Assembly: GCA_018398815.1 (NCBI GenBank)
Contig: JAFLJL010014918.1
Coordinates: 26,356 to 90,355 of the forward strand
DNA: 64,000 nucleotides
Origin: Conus ventricosus
Taxonomy: Eukaryota; Mollusca; Gastropoda; Neogastropoda; Conidae
Reading direction: 5' to 3'
The notes under the pieces were generated by a model. That model was not told the DNA's origin and made no database searches. It worked only from the letters and a program-made list of their open reading frames with translations. Both the position numbers and the translations under genes were made by a program. Numbering within the stretch: the stretch's first letter is position 1; each line of letters begins with the position of its first letter. This document shows positions 33,676-43,831 of the stretch, piece by piece.

Positions 33676-35027
33676 GAATCACAATAAACTAAATATGACT
33701 TCATTAAAAAAAACTACCCCCCCCCAAAAGGAAGAGGAAGGCAGTATCCCCTATTTCAGGGGAATTTGAAACAGACAGTGATTCTGACAGTGAGGTAAGA
33801 CAGAAGACAGGTTTCTGGCTTCCTGGCTCGTGGTGGAAGGGACAGAGAGGAAAGACCCTTTCAGCTCTGAGCCCTTTTGTTGTACAAAAGGGCTTTCATG
33901 GTATAGCAGGTGAACCTCGGTCCATAAAACGATTGAGGAAGGGTTCGTTTCTTCAATGTCGATCACAGAAGCAATCCGAACAGTTGCAGAAGGCAAAAAA
34001 GCTTGTGGATAGGGAGATCAGGGTGACTCCCCATAAGCAATTAAATTCATCCAAAGGTGGTGATTCGATGCAGAGATCTGGCGGGTGTTTCAGAGGTGGA
34101 AATAAAACGGAGCTGGCGTCCCAGGGTGTGACGGAGGTGCGCAGGGTGACGATAAAGAAGGGTTCAGAGAGAGTGGCCACCAACACCCTCTTTCTGACCT
34201 TCTGCAACCCTGTGATGCCTCCGGTCATCAAGGTTGGTTACCTAAATGTTCATGTTCAGTATATGTGCTGTCCCCATTGAGGTGCTTCAGTGCCAGAGTT
34301 TGGCCATGTCAGGGACCGCTGTTCGGGGCAAGAGGTATGGGGTTTTGTTTGCTGCAAGGCAACCCATGAGGGGCCGTGTCAAGATCCGGCACATTGTGCT
34401 AACTGCGGTGGCGACCATCCCTCCTCTTCAAGAAACTGTCCTCTTTGGATTCAGGAATCCGCAATTCAAAGACTAAAGACTGAAAAGAAAATTTCCTTTT
34501 TTGAAGCCCGCAAGCAGGTTGTGGGCAGTCAGACGCCGACAGCCTCTTCCTATGCTTCGGCTGTACGGAAAGTTCCCACAGTTTCCACTCGATCAGTCTG
34601 CTGTCAGACTGATGACTTTACGTTCTCGAAGACACTGCAAGTTCGAACTGTCAACTCTGGTGGAAGCAGGTCCACCACCTCTCAACCCAAAATGATTGCC
34701 CTGGTGGAGGCAAAAAATCCCCCCCCTCAGACTGCCCAGCAGTCTACAACATCTGCTGCTGGGCAGATTAAAAAACCAGCAGTTCCCCCTCGAACTCCTC
34801 TGTCTAGTGCCCGTGCGGGCAAGGGAGTTCCACCCAGTGTGGAGATGGTGGAGATAAGGAAAAACCCTCCACCATCTCCCAAATCCAGACCTCCACCTTC
34901 TCCAAACTCCAGGCCTTTGTCACCTGCGGGCAAGTTTGCCAGCAGGTCCAAAGACCAACACAGTCCAGTGAAACTACAAAATAAATTCACTCCATTGGCG
35001 GCAGATGTCGATGAGGAGATGACCTGA
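33676..35027 (+). pseudogene. LINE M ORF1: gag-like zinc-knuckle protein (broken)
   Basis: The start MNHNKLNMTSLKK is followed by a basic N-terminus and a Ser/Asp-rich patch. The middle reads KGSFLQCRSQKQSEQLQKAK, IRVTPHKQLNSSKGG and RRVTIKKGSERVATNTLFLT (an RRM-like or coiled region; family uncertain). The knuckle region from about 34290 is damaged (its first Cys pair is lost to a frameshift) but keeps FGHVRDRCSGQEV and CANCGGDHPSSSRNCP. A Pro/Ser-rich C-terminal tail runs to the stop at 35025-35027. At least three frameshifts separate these pieces. The product would coat element RNA. Confidence 0.85.
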
Positions 35028-35052
35028 TCTCTCTCCTTTTCGCCCTCGCACC

Positions 35053-38000
35053 ATGGATAGAAACAATATTACATTGGAAATCCGTGGATTAAATTCCAAC
35101 TTTGAGGAGCTGCAGCTTCTGTGTCAGTCTATAAAACCCTCCGTCGTGGCTCTTCAGGAAACTCAAATTCAAAGCCAGAAGACCTTTACTTTCTGGCTTT
35201 AATATTCTTTCAATACCTGCACAACCATCCATGTTGGGACTGTCGGGCGGTGTTGCCCTTCTCCTACACAAAACTTTGCTGTATAGTCCTGTCGCTCTGT
35301 CTACCTCCTTCAGGCTGTAGCTGCGAGAGTCACTCTCCACAAGACTGACCATCTGTTCTCTTTATCTACCTCCTTCTGTCCCGGTTTGTCGTCAGGACCT
35401 TGTCAGTCTGATAGGAGAACTTCCTCGACCTTTTTTGCTGTTGGGTGACTTTAACGGTCACAATCCTCTTTGGGGTAGTGCCGGTAACGTCACCCAGAGG
35501 TCTGCTGATTGAGGATGTCCTTTCAGACTTTGGATTTGTGTTGTCTGAACGACGGATCTGCAACTTACCTCCACTCTTCCCCAGGTTCACTTTCGTGTTT
35601 AGATTTGTCGGTTTGTGACCCCTCGCTGGTCCTGGACTATGAGTGGTCTGTCCATGACGATCTGCACGGAAGTGACCATTTCCCTGTCCTTCTACAACCT
35701 GTATTAACTGAACACGTCTCTGTCTCTCAACATCTCAATTATAAGAAAGCAAACTGGGATCTATTTGCAGCCCCCTATTTCAAAAGAATTCCAGAACACT
35801 GATTTTTTTCAGAGTCCAGACCCAGCAGAATCTCTGACTAACACTATGATCAAATGTGCTAAAGCCTGTATTCCAGTGTCTTCCGATAAACTTCAAATGC
35901 CCAAAACACCCTGGTTCGATTCAGAATGCCAACAAATTTCCAAGGTTGAAAACGGGCTCAGCGTCAGGTATACCAAGACCTTCGGGTCCAACGCTCGAGC
36001 CCATCAGAAACTCCGTGCTAAATCAAGACACACTTTTAAAATCAGTAAACGTCGGTCCTGGAGAAGCTTCTGCTCCAGGCTGACATCAAAAACTTCTAAG
36101 AAAAAAGTGTGGAACATCATTAAGAAAATCAAAGGGAAGAACACCTGTCCCACTGTGAACCATCTCAAGTTTTCGGATTCTTTAATAACAAAAAGAAAGC
36201 AGTTGCTAATCTGCTTGCTTCAACCATTGAAAAGAATTCCTCCTCTTCTAATAAATCAGTCACTTTTGTCAAACACAAAGCCCTAAAAGAAAAATCTCCC
36301 TGCAACTTTTCATCCGACAACATGGAAGACTACAATCTTCCTTTTACATTAAACGAGCTGAAATCTGCCTTACTCTCTTGCAGCGATTCCTCTCCAGGTA
36401 TAGGTGACATACATTATCAACTATTGAAACATCTTCCGCAAGAAGGTCTGAACATCCTGTTACAGGTATACAACCACGTGTGGACTACAGGTTGCTTTCC
36501 ACCCTCTTGGTGGACAGCCCTCATTATTCCCATCCCCAAACCTGGAAAGATCTTTCTAATCCATCTAACTACCGTCCCATAGCTTTGACCAGCTGTGTCT
36601 GTAAATTGATGGAAAAAATGGTCAATGCTAGGCTCATGTCGAAACTCGAAACCGATGGCCTTTTGGCGAAAGAACAGTGTGGTTTCCGCAAACATCGTAG
36701 TACAGTTGACCATTTGATTCGTCTGGAATCTACACTTAGGAACACTTTTTTAAACAGACAGCATGCAGTGGCAATTTTCTTTGACTTGGAGAAGGCCTAC
36801 AATACCACCTGGAAGTCGGGGATACTTCATGATCTCCACGATCTGGGTTTTTCGAGGTCATCTTCCGCTTTTTATTTCAAAATTTTTTGGCAGAACGACA
36901 GTTTCAGGTCCGGGTTGGCACCACTCTCTCTGATGTCCACGAGCAGGAGTTGGGTGTTCCACAGTACAGGGGAGCATACTATCTCCTGCCCTCTTTAGTA
37001 TTAAGATCAACAACATTGTTCAATCAGTTCAGCAGGGTTCAGACTGCTCATTGTTTGTGGATGATTTTGCTGTCTACGCAACTAGAAGCCTGTACCCGAG
37101 TGTCCAGCGCAGGCTCCAGCTTTGCGTTAGATAAAAACCATCGGTGGGTGGATGAAAACGGTTTCACCTTTTCTGCTACAAAAACCCAGTGTATTCACTT
37201 CCATAATTTCCGTCAGTTTTTTCCAGATCCGGAACTTCAAGTAGGGAATCTCCCATTCCAGCTGTTACAGAGGCCAAATTTCTGGGAGTCATTTTTGACC
37301 AAAACTTAACTTTCTCAGCCATATTAAAAACCTCAAAACTGCTTGCCAAAAGGCACTGAATATTCTGCGGGTCGTAGCACACACCGACTGGGCGCTGATA
37401 AGAACACAGCTTTACATTTCCGTCCTTATTGAGACACTTAGTGAAAGGGCAAACAAACAAGGCTTTACACATTTGTAATCCAATATTTTTGTTGCTGTAG
37501 TCTGAGCAGAGGCATGTATCAAACTTGTGTACTACTTAACTATGGAAAATTAACTTCCCAGAAAGTGATGACGTCATTTTTGCACAATATTGTGTTTGTT
37601 GTCATTGTTCTAATATTGCCTGACCACTTGCGTACAAGCTTTCATGCGGCATCTAGTTATCTACAAGAAAATAAAACCCAGTCGAGTTTGGTTTTAAAAG
37701 AATTGTTGGGAATTCGCCAATTCAGTCATCTCAATAGTGCAGATATATTACATTTTTCATGACAATAACTAATTATCAAACCTACAGCCCCATTTGTAAT
37801 GGCCGCTCAACCTTGCCGAACGCATTGCTGCCAGACCAGCTATGCACAGATGACATTCAGATGGCCGAATACAGTGCGGTTAGCTGGCTGGTGGGGAGCG
37901 GCCTGCAGAAAACCCCCCCTTTCCCTCACCTGCATTCACAACTTGGTCTCTGCAGCTGTAAACTCCCCTGCGACTCAAAACTAAGTAACTTGCTCTGAAC

Positions 38001-39353
38001 AGCCGTGAGAAAACTTTGTTGCACCTCTACAGAGCCCTGGTCCGTTCCAAACTGGACTACGGTTGTGCTGTGTACGGCTCCGCAAGATCATCTTACCTCA
38101 AACTCTTGGACCCTATCCACCCTCAAGGGCTTCGTCTCTGTCTTGGAGCGTTCCGCACCACCCCTGTGTACAGCCTGTACGCAGAGGCAGGTGAACCTTC
38201 ACTGTCCAACCGCAGGCTGAAACTGTCTTTGAATTATTACATCCGACTGTTCTCAGAACCGCAGAATCCTGCCTATGACTGTGTTTTTGACCCTCCGTTC
38301 CAAAGTAAGTTTGAAACAAACCCGAAATGTATTCCGCTGTTTGGGCTTCGTATGCAGCCTCACGTGCGGAATGCAGGTATAGACCTGGGAGTAGTTTCCG
38401 ATTTTTCCAAGTTTCCGGATCAACCTCCATGGACCTTTTTCACACCAGAGATTCGTTTTGATCTCGCAGCTTTCCGTAAGGAGTCTACCAGCTCTCTGGC
38501 GTACAAGGCTTTGTATGCCGAGCTCTGTTCCAAATTCCCATCCTATCAAAAAGTTTTCACTGACGGTTCCAAGTCTGAGGATGGAGTGGCCTGTGCAGCC
38601 TACTGCCCTGGGGCTCCTTCTCAGATATTGTTGGAACATATACATTCAGATGCTTCTGTCTATTCTGCTGAACTTACTGCTCTAGTACTGGCTTTGAAGA
38701 TAATCCCCCTTCTTCGAGGAGGGACTTTCTGGTTCTGTCGGATTCGCTGTCAGCTTTGGAGGCCATAGCTGGCCGCAACCTTCAGCATCCAGAACTTTTA
38801 CTTTTTTTTTAACTTTTTAGCAAGTTGAAGGCGGACGGTTACAACATTACTCTTGCTTGGGTTCCTGGCCATGTTGGCATTGGCGGGAACGAAATGGTTG
38901 ATCGTTTAGCCAAGAACGCCACAAGAGAGAAACTGTCCAACACTTATATCCCCTGCTCAGATGTGAAACCCAAAATAACGATTATGTGAGAGACCTCTGG
39001 CAGGAGGATTGGAACACACAGACGAATAACAAACTCTTTCAGATTCGTCCAAACCTTAAAGACTTCCTCCCATCTACGTCGGGTGGCCGTAAAGAGGAAA
39101 CGGTTCTGTGCCGGCTGCACACCGGCCATTCGTATTTTACCCATTCTTACGTTTTAAAGAGTGAAGAAGCTCCGTGGTGCATTCCATGTCATGCACCACT
39201 CACAATGAAACATGTTCTTTTAGAGTGTTAGGACTTGCACGATGTGAGACACAAACATTTTACAGCGGAGTCCATGAAGATCCTGTTCAGGATGTCCCGC
39301 CTGACGTGATCCTTGGGTTTTTGAGAGAAATTAACATTTTTCATCTGATTTGA
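35053..39353 (+). pseudogene. LINE M ORF2: endonuclease, RT, RNase H (broken, with insertion)
   Basis: ORF2 starts 25 nt after the ORF1 stop (MDRNNITLEIRGLNSNFEEL). Endonuclease landmarks are VVALQETQIQSQKT, LLLGDFNGHNPLWG and DDLHGSDHFPVLLQP. RT has NYRPIALTSCVCKLMEKM (36570), QCGFRKHRSTVDHLIRLES, FFDLEKAYNTTWKSG and SLFVDDFAVYATRSLYP (about 37050), keeping the FxDD pair. The frame is cut by the 603-bp insertion at 37405-38007. It then resumes with RNase H (VFTDGSKSEDGVACAAYC near 38560; NEMVDRLAKNAT near 38890). A stop inside the C-terminal Cys/His motif (TTAGAGTGTTAG at about 39230) and several indels disable it. The frame ends at TGA 39351. Confidence 0.88.
37405..38007. mobile_element. 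Unidentified ~603-bp insertion in LINE M ORF2
   Basis: Other copies read GCTGATAAGAAAACTTTGTTGC here. In M the LINE breaks after GCTGATAAGAA and resumes AGAAAACTTTG after about 603 bp. A 4-bp direct repeat, AGAA, could be the target duplication but is too short to be sure. The insert has no clear terminal inverted repeats, A-tail or coding potential. It includes TATATTACATTTTTCATGAC and a GC-richer right third. Its class is unknown. Confidence 0.6.
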
Positions 39354-39527
39354 GATTTTACGGAAGAAGGATTTTTAACAAAGTTTCTGGTTCGTTTGTA
39401 GACGATGTCATTTAACGAGATGTGTGTTTTTTTAAATGACTGGTGAGTTGATTTTAACGTGGTGACAGCCCTGATGTGGCCCTCTGCGGTCGGCTGGGCT
39501 ATAAGCAACATTATCTTATCTTATCTA
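39354..39527 (+). other. LINE M 3' UTR and mobilisation tail
   Basis: The 3' UTR contains ACGGAAGAAGGATTTTTAAC, a poly(T) tract, then GACTGGTGAGTTGATTTTAA and the terminal GCGGTCGGCTGGGCTATAAG ahead of (TTATC)n. All copies in the window share this end. The 47-bp insertion at 3465 shows that the last 47 bp are enough to be found integrated. It is likely where the RT begins copying. Confidence 0.75.
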
Positions 39528-39979
39528 CTGAAGATATTGCACAGATGTTTAGGTACAAATGTTATTTTAAAAGAAATGGGAGTTCGTAATAATGACAAAT
39601 GCAGTTTTTTGTGGTACAAATAAAGATACTATTGACCATATGTTTTGGAAATGCAATTATGTCAAATTCTTTTGGAATGTACTTACAGATTTGATTAGAG
39701 AAAAATGTGCCAATGCAGAAAACCTAAGACTGACTGAATCGCTGGTGCTTTTAGGATTTGATAAAAACGTTATTGTGGACAGTGTCCTTTACTTCATTGT
39801 ATTATTTGCAAAGTATTGTATATATTCATGCAATTGGAAACCATCCACGAACAACTGTATTTTTGAAGAAACTAGAGTGGCGATACAAAATTGAAAAACA
39901 CAATGCCTTACTTATCTCTAAATATTCAGACTTTTGTGTAAAATGGATTATATATATACCATTAATAGAGGGTTCTTAA

Positions 39980-40161
39980 ATGTATTTTACTTTTTTATGA
40001 TTTATCCGATTGCAATTTGCCACAGTCCTAAGTTGAATTTTGAACAGTCTTTTGCGTGCCAATGTTATCTATATTGTTGATGTATTCGAGGCCTCTTTAA
40101 GATGTTTCTCTAGATAGAACATTGAATGAAAACGCCATTGATAACATCCATCCACCACTCT

Positions 40162-40202
<41 letters not shown>

Positions 40203-40355
40203 TACCTCTGGCTGTTAAAACAATTATTTCTCGACTTTGGATGGACAATGCCCTTTGTTTTTTTTTTCCTTTTCATGTTTGTGTTTCATGTTATTAAATG
40301 CAAATTAAAATATAATTTCAAAATGGTTGACCGATGGCGGCGAACGAAGCAAAGT
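39980..40355 (+). other. AT-rich DNA after the L1-like element, with a (CT)n microsatellite
   Basis: Nothing coding is seen. A (CT)n run of about 50 bp, broken once by CC, lies at about 40157-40202. The stretch presumably contains the 3' UTR of the L1-like element, but no poly-A tail or target duplication was found. Confidence 0.5.
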
Positions 40356-40700
40356 TAGAAATAGAGTTTGTTTTGAACTTACCGCCAATGACATTGACAA
40401 ACAAAGCACATGACAAGACACGATGCATTTCAACCACTTGGGTCTTCTTCAGGCGAAAAAATAAATCACATTTAACATGTGGGACAGTACAGACAAAGAA
40501 CGAAAAAAGACCGCATGGCCGACAACGGATGAGTCATTTTTCTTTCTTCTTTTTTCGTTCTTTGTCTGTACTGTCCCACATGTTAAATGTGATTTATTTT
40601 TTCGCCTGAAGAAGACCCAAGTGGTTGAAATACATCGTGTCTTGTCATGTGCTTTGTTTGTCAATGTCATTGGCGGTAAGTTCAAAACAAACTGTTTCTA
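40356..40700. repeat. Foldback palindrome, ~153-bp arms and 39-bp loop
   Basis: Left arm 40356-40509 and right arm 40549-40700 are near-perfect reverse complements; for example GAACTTACCGCCAATGACAT on the left pairs with ATGTCATTGGCGGTAAGTTC on the right. The loop is 40510-40548. Both arms carry CTGAAGAAGACCC...GGTTGAAA, which has the spacing of a degenerate hammerhead core (CUGANGA...GAAA). The same peptide is readable on both strands, a consequence of the palindrome and not a gene. A MITE or foldback element, or a paired Penelope-type repeat, is plausible. Confidence 0.9.
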
Positions 40701-40807
40701 AAATTAAAATAAGTTTTTAAAAAAAAAATTAAAAAAAATATATTTCACGTTAATATAATTCTGAGGAGAAATCAAAAACTTTCACACCGTTACAGTTTTT
40801 CTTTCAG
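40701..40807 (+). other. Intron end and splice acceptor of the minisatellite gene
   Basis: AT-rich DNA ends in a pyrimidine tract, CAGTTTTTCTTTCAG, at 40807, a good 3' splice site that immediately precedes coding-like sequence. The branch point was not identified. Confidence 0.45.
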
Positions 40808-42753
40808 ATTGCAGAGCCAGAGACAAGAATGCCAGGAACCTTGACTACCAACAGTGCAGAGAATGGCGCCCAGAATATGGTTTCAGAAACCCTTCATGAC
40901 GCCAGCAACATTTCTCACCTCTCTGTTTCTATTGCAAGGGGTCACAACAGGTCGGTCGCAAGCCTCTACAATATCAGCTCAATCCCTGTGAATGTTCGGA
41001 AGGCGGTGATGAGATCTGGCATATCATTAATCCTGCTCCTGATCTTGCTGTGAGCACACCAACAGGAAAACAGACTGCTGTGAGCACACCAACAGAAAAA
41101 CAGACTGCTGTGAGCACACCAACAGAAAAACAGACTGCTGTGAGCACACCAACAGGAAAACAGACTGCTGTGAGCACACCAACAGAAAAACAGACTGTTG
41201 TGAGCACACCAACAGGAAAACAGACTGTGATGAGCACACCAACAGAAAAACAGACTGTGATGAGCACACCAACAGGAAAACAGACTGTGATGAGCACACC
41301 AACAGGAAAACAGACTGCTGTGAGCACACCAACAGAACACAGACTGCTGTGAGAACACCAACAGGAAAACAGACTGTTGTGAGCACACCAACAGAAAACA
41401 GACTGTGATGAGCACACCAACAGGAAAACAGACTGCTGTGAGCACACCAACAGGAACACAGACTGCTGTGAGAACACCAACAGAAAACAGACTGCTGTGA
41501 GCACACCAACAGGAAAACAGACTGCTGTGAGAACACCAACAGAAAACAGACTGTTGTGAGCACACCAACAGGAACCAGACTGCTGTGAGCACACCAACAG
41601 GAAAACAGACTGCTGTGAGAACACCAACAGGAAAACAGACTGTTTGTGAGCACACCAACAGAAAAACAGACTGCTGTGAGAACACCAACAGGAAAACAGA
41701 CTGTGATGAGCACACCAACAGGAACACAGACTGCGATGAGCACACCAACAGAAAAACAGACTGCTGTGAGAACACCAACAGGAAAACAGACTGTGATGAG
41801 CACACCAACAGGAACACAGACTGCGATGAGCACACCAACAGGAAAACAGACTGCTGTGAGCACACCAACAGGAACACAGACTGCTGTGAGCACACCAACA
41901 GGAAAACAGACTGCTGTGAGCACACCAACAGGAAAACAGACTGCTGTGAGAACACCAACAGGAAAACAGACTGCTGTGAGCACACCAACAGGAAACAGAT
42001 TGTTGTGAGCACACCAACAGGAAAACAGACTGCTGTGAGCACACCAACAGGAAAACAGATTGTTGTGAGCACACCAACAGGAAAACAGATTGTTGTGAGT
42101 ACACCAACAGTAAAACAGATTGTTGTGAGCACACCAACAGGAAAACAGATTGTTGTGAGCACACCAACAGAAAACAGATTGTTGTGAGCACACCAACAGG
42201 AAAACAGACTGTTGTGAGCACACCAACAGGAAAACAGACTGCTGTGAGCACACCAACAGGAAAACAGACTGCGATGAGCACACCAACAGGAAAACAGACT
42301 GCTGTGAGCACACCAACAGGAAAACAGACTGCGATGAGCACACCAACAGGAAAACAGACTGCTGTGAGCACACCAACAGGAAAACAGATTGTTGTGAGCA
42401 CACCAACAGGAAAACAGACTGCTGTGAGCACACCAACAGGAAAACAGACTGCTGTGAGCACACCAACAGGAAAACAGACTGCTGTGAACACACCAACAGA
42501 AAAACAGATTGTTACGCCCACACTTACAGGAAAACAGACCATTGTCAATACATCAGCAGAAAAACATGTTGTGAGCACACCAACAGGAAGACGGACTATT
42601 ACGAGTATGAGATCGGTTGGAGGTGATCTCGTCACACTGTGCAAAGCAGGTGAGACTGAACAGCTGAGTGGAGTGGAGGTTGGGCAGAATGTGGTCGTGT
42701 GTCAGTTCTTCTTGTCTGAGACGCAGGATCTCTTTCACTCCCGTCCTCGCTGA
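40808..42753 (+). CDS. Terminal exon encoding a 10-residue tandem repeat protein (frame uncertain upstream)
   Basis: After the acceptor at 40807 a coding-like frame reads MPGTLTTNSAENGAQNMVSE but stops at 41051-41053, just as the repeats begin. The repeat frame is open back to 40900. The repeats encode STPTGKQTAV with variants (TGKQTVM, TEKQTAV, RTPTGK). The frame shifts where a unit loses one A, but is open again from 42184 to the stop at 42753. The last units diverge (LTGKQTIVNTSAEKH), and a unique C-terminus follows: ITSMRSVGGDLVTLCK, LSGVEVGQNVVVCQFF, LFHSRPR. A unique tail after the repeats and the flanking acceptor argue for a real exon. Thr/Ser-rich, Lys-containing repeats suggest a disordered or O-glycosylated protein, but no family is recognised. 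Earlier exons would lie upstream and are not visible. Confidence 0.55.
41041..42600 (+). repeat. 30-bp minisatellite, about 52 units
   Basis: The unit is CAGACTGCTGTGAGCACACC plus AACAGGAAAA, repeated head to tail with period 30. Point variants cluster into types: GCTGTG, GTTGTG, GTGATG or GCGATG in the middle, GAGAAC versus GAGCAC, GGAAAA versus GAAAAA. Units around 41340-41660 and near 42000 and 42175 lose or gain one base. The last five units are more degenerate. Period divisible by three and variants that mostly keep the peptide fit a coding minisatellite. There are no spacers, so it is not a CRISPR array. Confidence 0.97.
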
Positions 42754-43800
42754 TATAAAGTGACTGCAAACTGAATTTTGTGGTCTTGTTTGATGTTGTT
42801 GGCTGTTCATAGGTTCATTCCTGATTAAGCTTTTGGAATATAGTAAAAAGTCCATGTGCTTGAAAGAACATATGCATCGCCTTTTCAGAAAAGTAAAGGC
42901 AAAATTCTTAAATTATCAGTGATTCATTTGTTAAATTAACATGCAGCAAGATCTCAACTGAAAGAGTAATGCACTGGTTGCTTATTAGGCTAGGATTTTT
43001 TTTTAATGGGAACAGCATTTGTGAAAGGCTCTTTTAATATTGAGAGACAAGTTGTGGGACTTTTTCCCCAGATATTTGGGTTTGATGTAATACGTTGACA
43101 GACTATATTATTTTGTTGTGTGTTTTCAGGAATATGATGGAAAAAGAAAATCAGGTGGGCAACATAATGTTTCCATTTTATTTCCTAAGAAGTTGTTCTG
43201 TTCATTACTAGAATTCAGTGTCGAGGGCTGGATCACTACTGGAAAATCATGTGCAAGATTTTTTTTTTTAATTTGATTTCATGTAAAACCTCTGAATCAA
43301 CAATTTCATTACAGGAATACTTACACATGTTAAACAGTGGTGGTGTTGCTACTAAATGAACTGGAGTTAAGTGCACACGATCACGGGTTGAACCCTGGTC
43401 ATGTGACTGAACAATGAGGGTGTTGTACACCGATGGCAAGGTGTATCTGCCCCGGTCCCGGTTGAGTGTGAGGTTGTTGGTGGCAATATGGACAGCCTCC
43501 TTCACCCTATGCTGTTATTGTCAGTTTCAGATCTCTCAGCATATGGTCATTGTGTCTGTGTATTTATGACCCAAAAAGCTGTATTAGTAAGAATGTGTTG
43601 TTTTTTTTACGACACAAGAGCTATGTCAGTAAGGATTTGTTTTCTTTTAACACAAAAGCTATGTCAGTGAGATTGATTGTTTTTATGTCTTAATGTGGCC
43701 ATCTGGCTATGAAGAAACACTTAACCACAGTTCTTAATCCTGAGAGTCAGCCTAAAAAAAAGAAAAGAACAAACAAAGAGGTACATCAGTCTTCCCACCC

Positions 43801-43831
<31 letters not shown>

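Larger units (their letters stand above)
32960..39527 (+). mobile_element. LINE copy M: full-length plus-strand I-superfamily element
   Basis: It starts CCCTCCGGGGGTTTGCGACC and ends ATAAGCAACATTATCTTATC... with a short (TTATC)n tail, flanked by an 11-bp duplication. Its length is 6568 bp including a 603-bp foreign insertion at 37405-38007, so the element itself is about 5.97 kb. Layout: 5' UTR to about 33675, ORF1 33676-35027, ORF2 35053-39353, and a 174-bp 3' UTR whose final 110 bp follow a poly(T) tract of about 8, much shorter than in the minus-strand copies. ORF order plus RNase H downstream of RT place it in the I superfamily. Frameshifts and stops make it inactive as assembled. Confidence 0.95.
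31501..39979 (+). mobile_element. L1-like LINE, ORF2 C-terminal half, split by two insertions
   Basis: Plus-strand fragments read CYEFVWGKKPDKINRKT and SLKLSWFRKT (31610-31780), SLFPMLGSDILLANFPQW through FWSDVIEAYKMFYYKC (32320-32480), CNINVDFVTFAGYKSAIIDH (about 32645-32710), LKWFQLKI (32935-32959), then LHRCLGTNVILKEMG and IDHMFWKCNYVKFFW (39539-39690), ending KWIIYIPLIEGS at 39979. This matches the C-terminal layout of L1/Tx1-type ORF2, with a conserved WFQ-x-x-I-LHR-LGTN block and a terminal Cys/His motif. The frame is restored when the insertions at 31811-32307 and 32960-39527 are removed. The RT part lies to the left, in or beyond the gap. It is the oldest element in this block. Confidence 0.85.

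Noticed and set aside
40334..40685. Same peptide encoded on both strands (TLTNKAHDKTRC)
   Set aside because: Explained fully by the palindrome; no evidence of a gene.
41041..42600. CRISPR-like array (30-bp repeats)
   Set aside because: Units are directly adjacent with no unique spacers, and the host is a eukaryote. It is a minisatellite.
40974..42644. 556-residue minus-strand protein (Cys/Val/Ser-rich)
   Set aside because: Produced by the repeat period. All three minus frames are open, there is no plausible start or flanking coding signal, and the plus strand carries the unique C-terminal tail.
43375..43400. tRNA gene suggested by GGGTTGAACCC
   Set aside because: No matching A box at the correct distance and no cloverleaf could be drawn.
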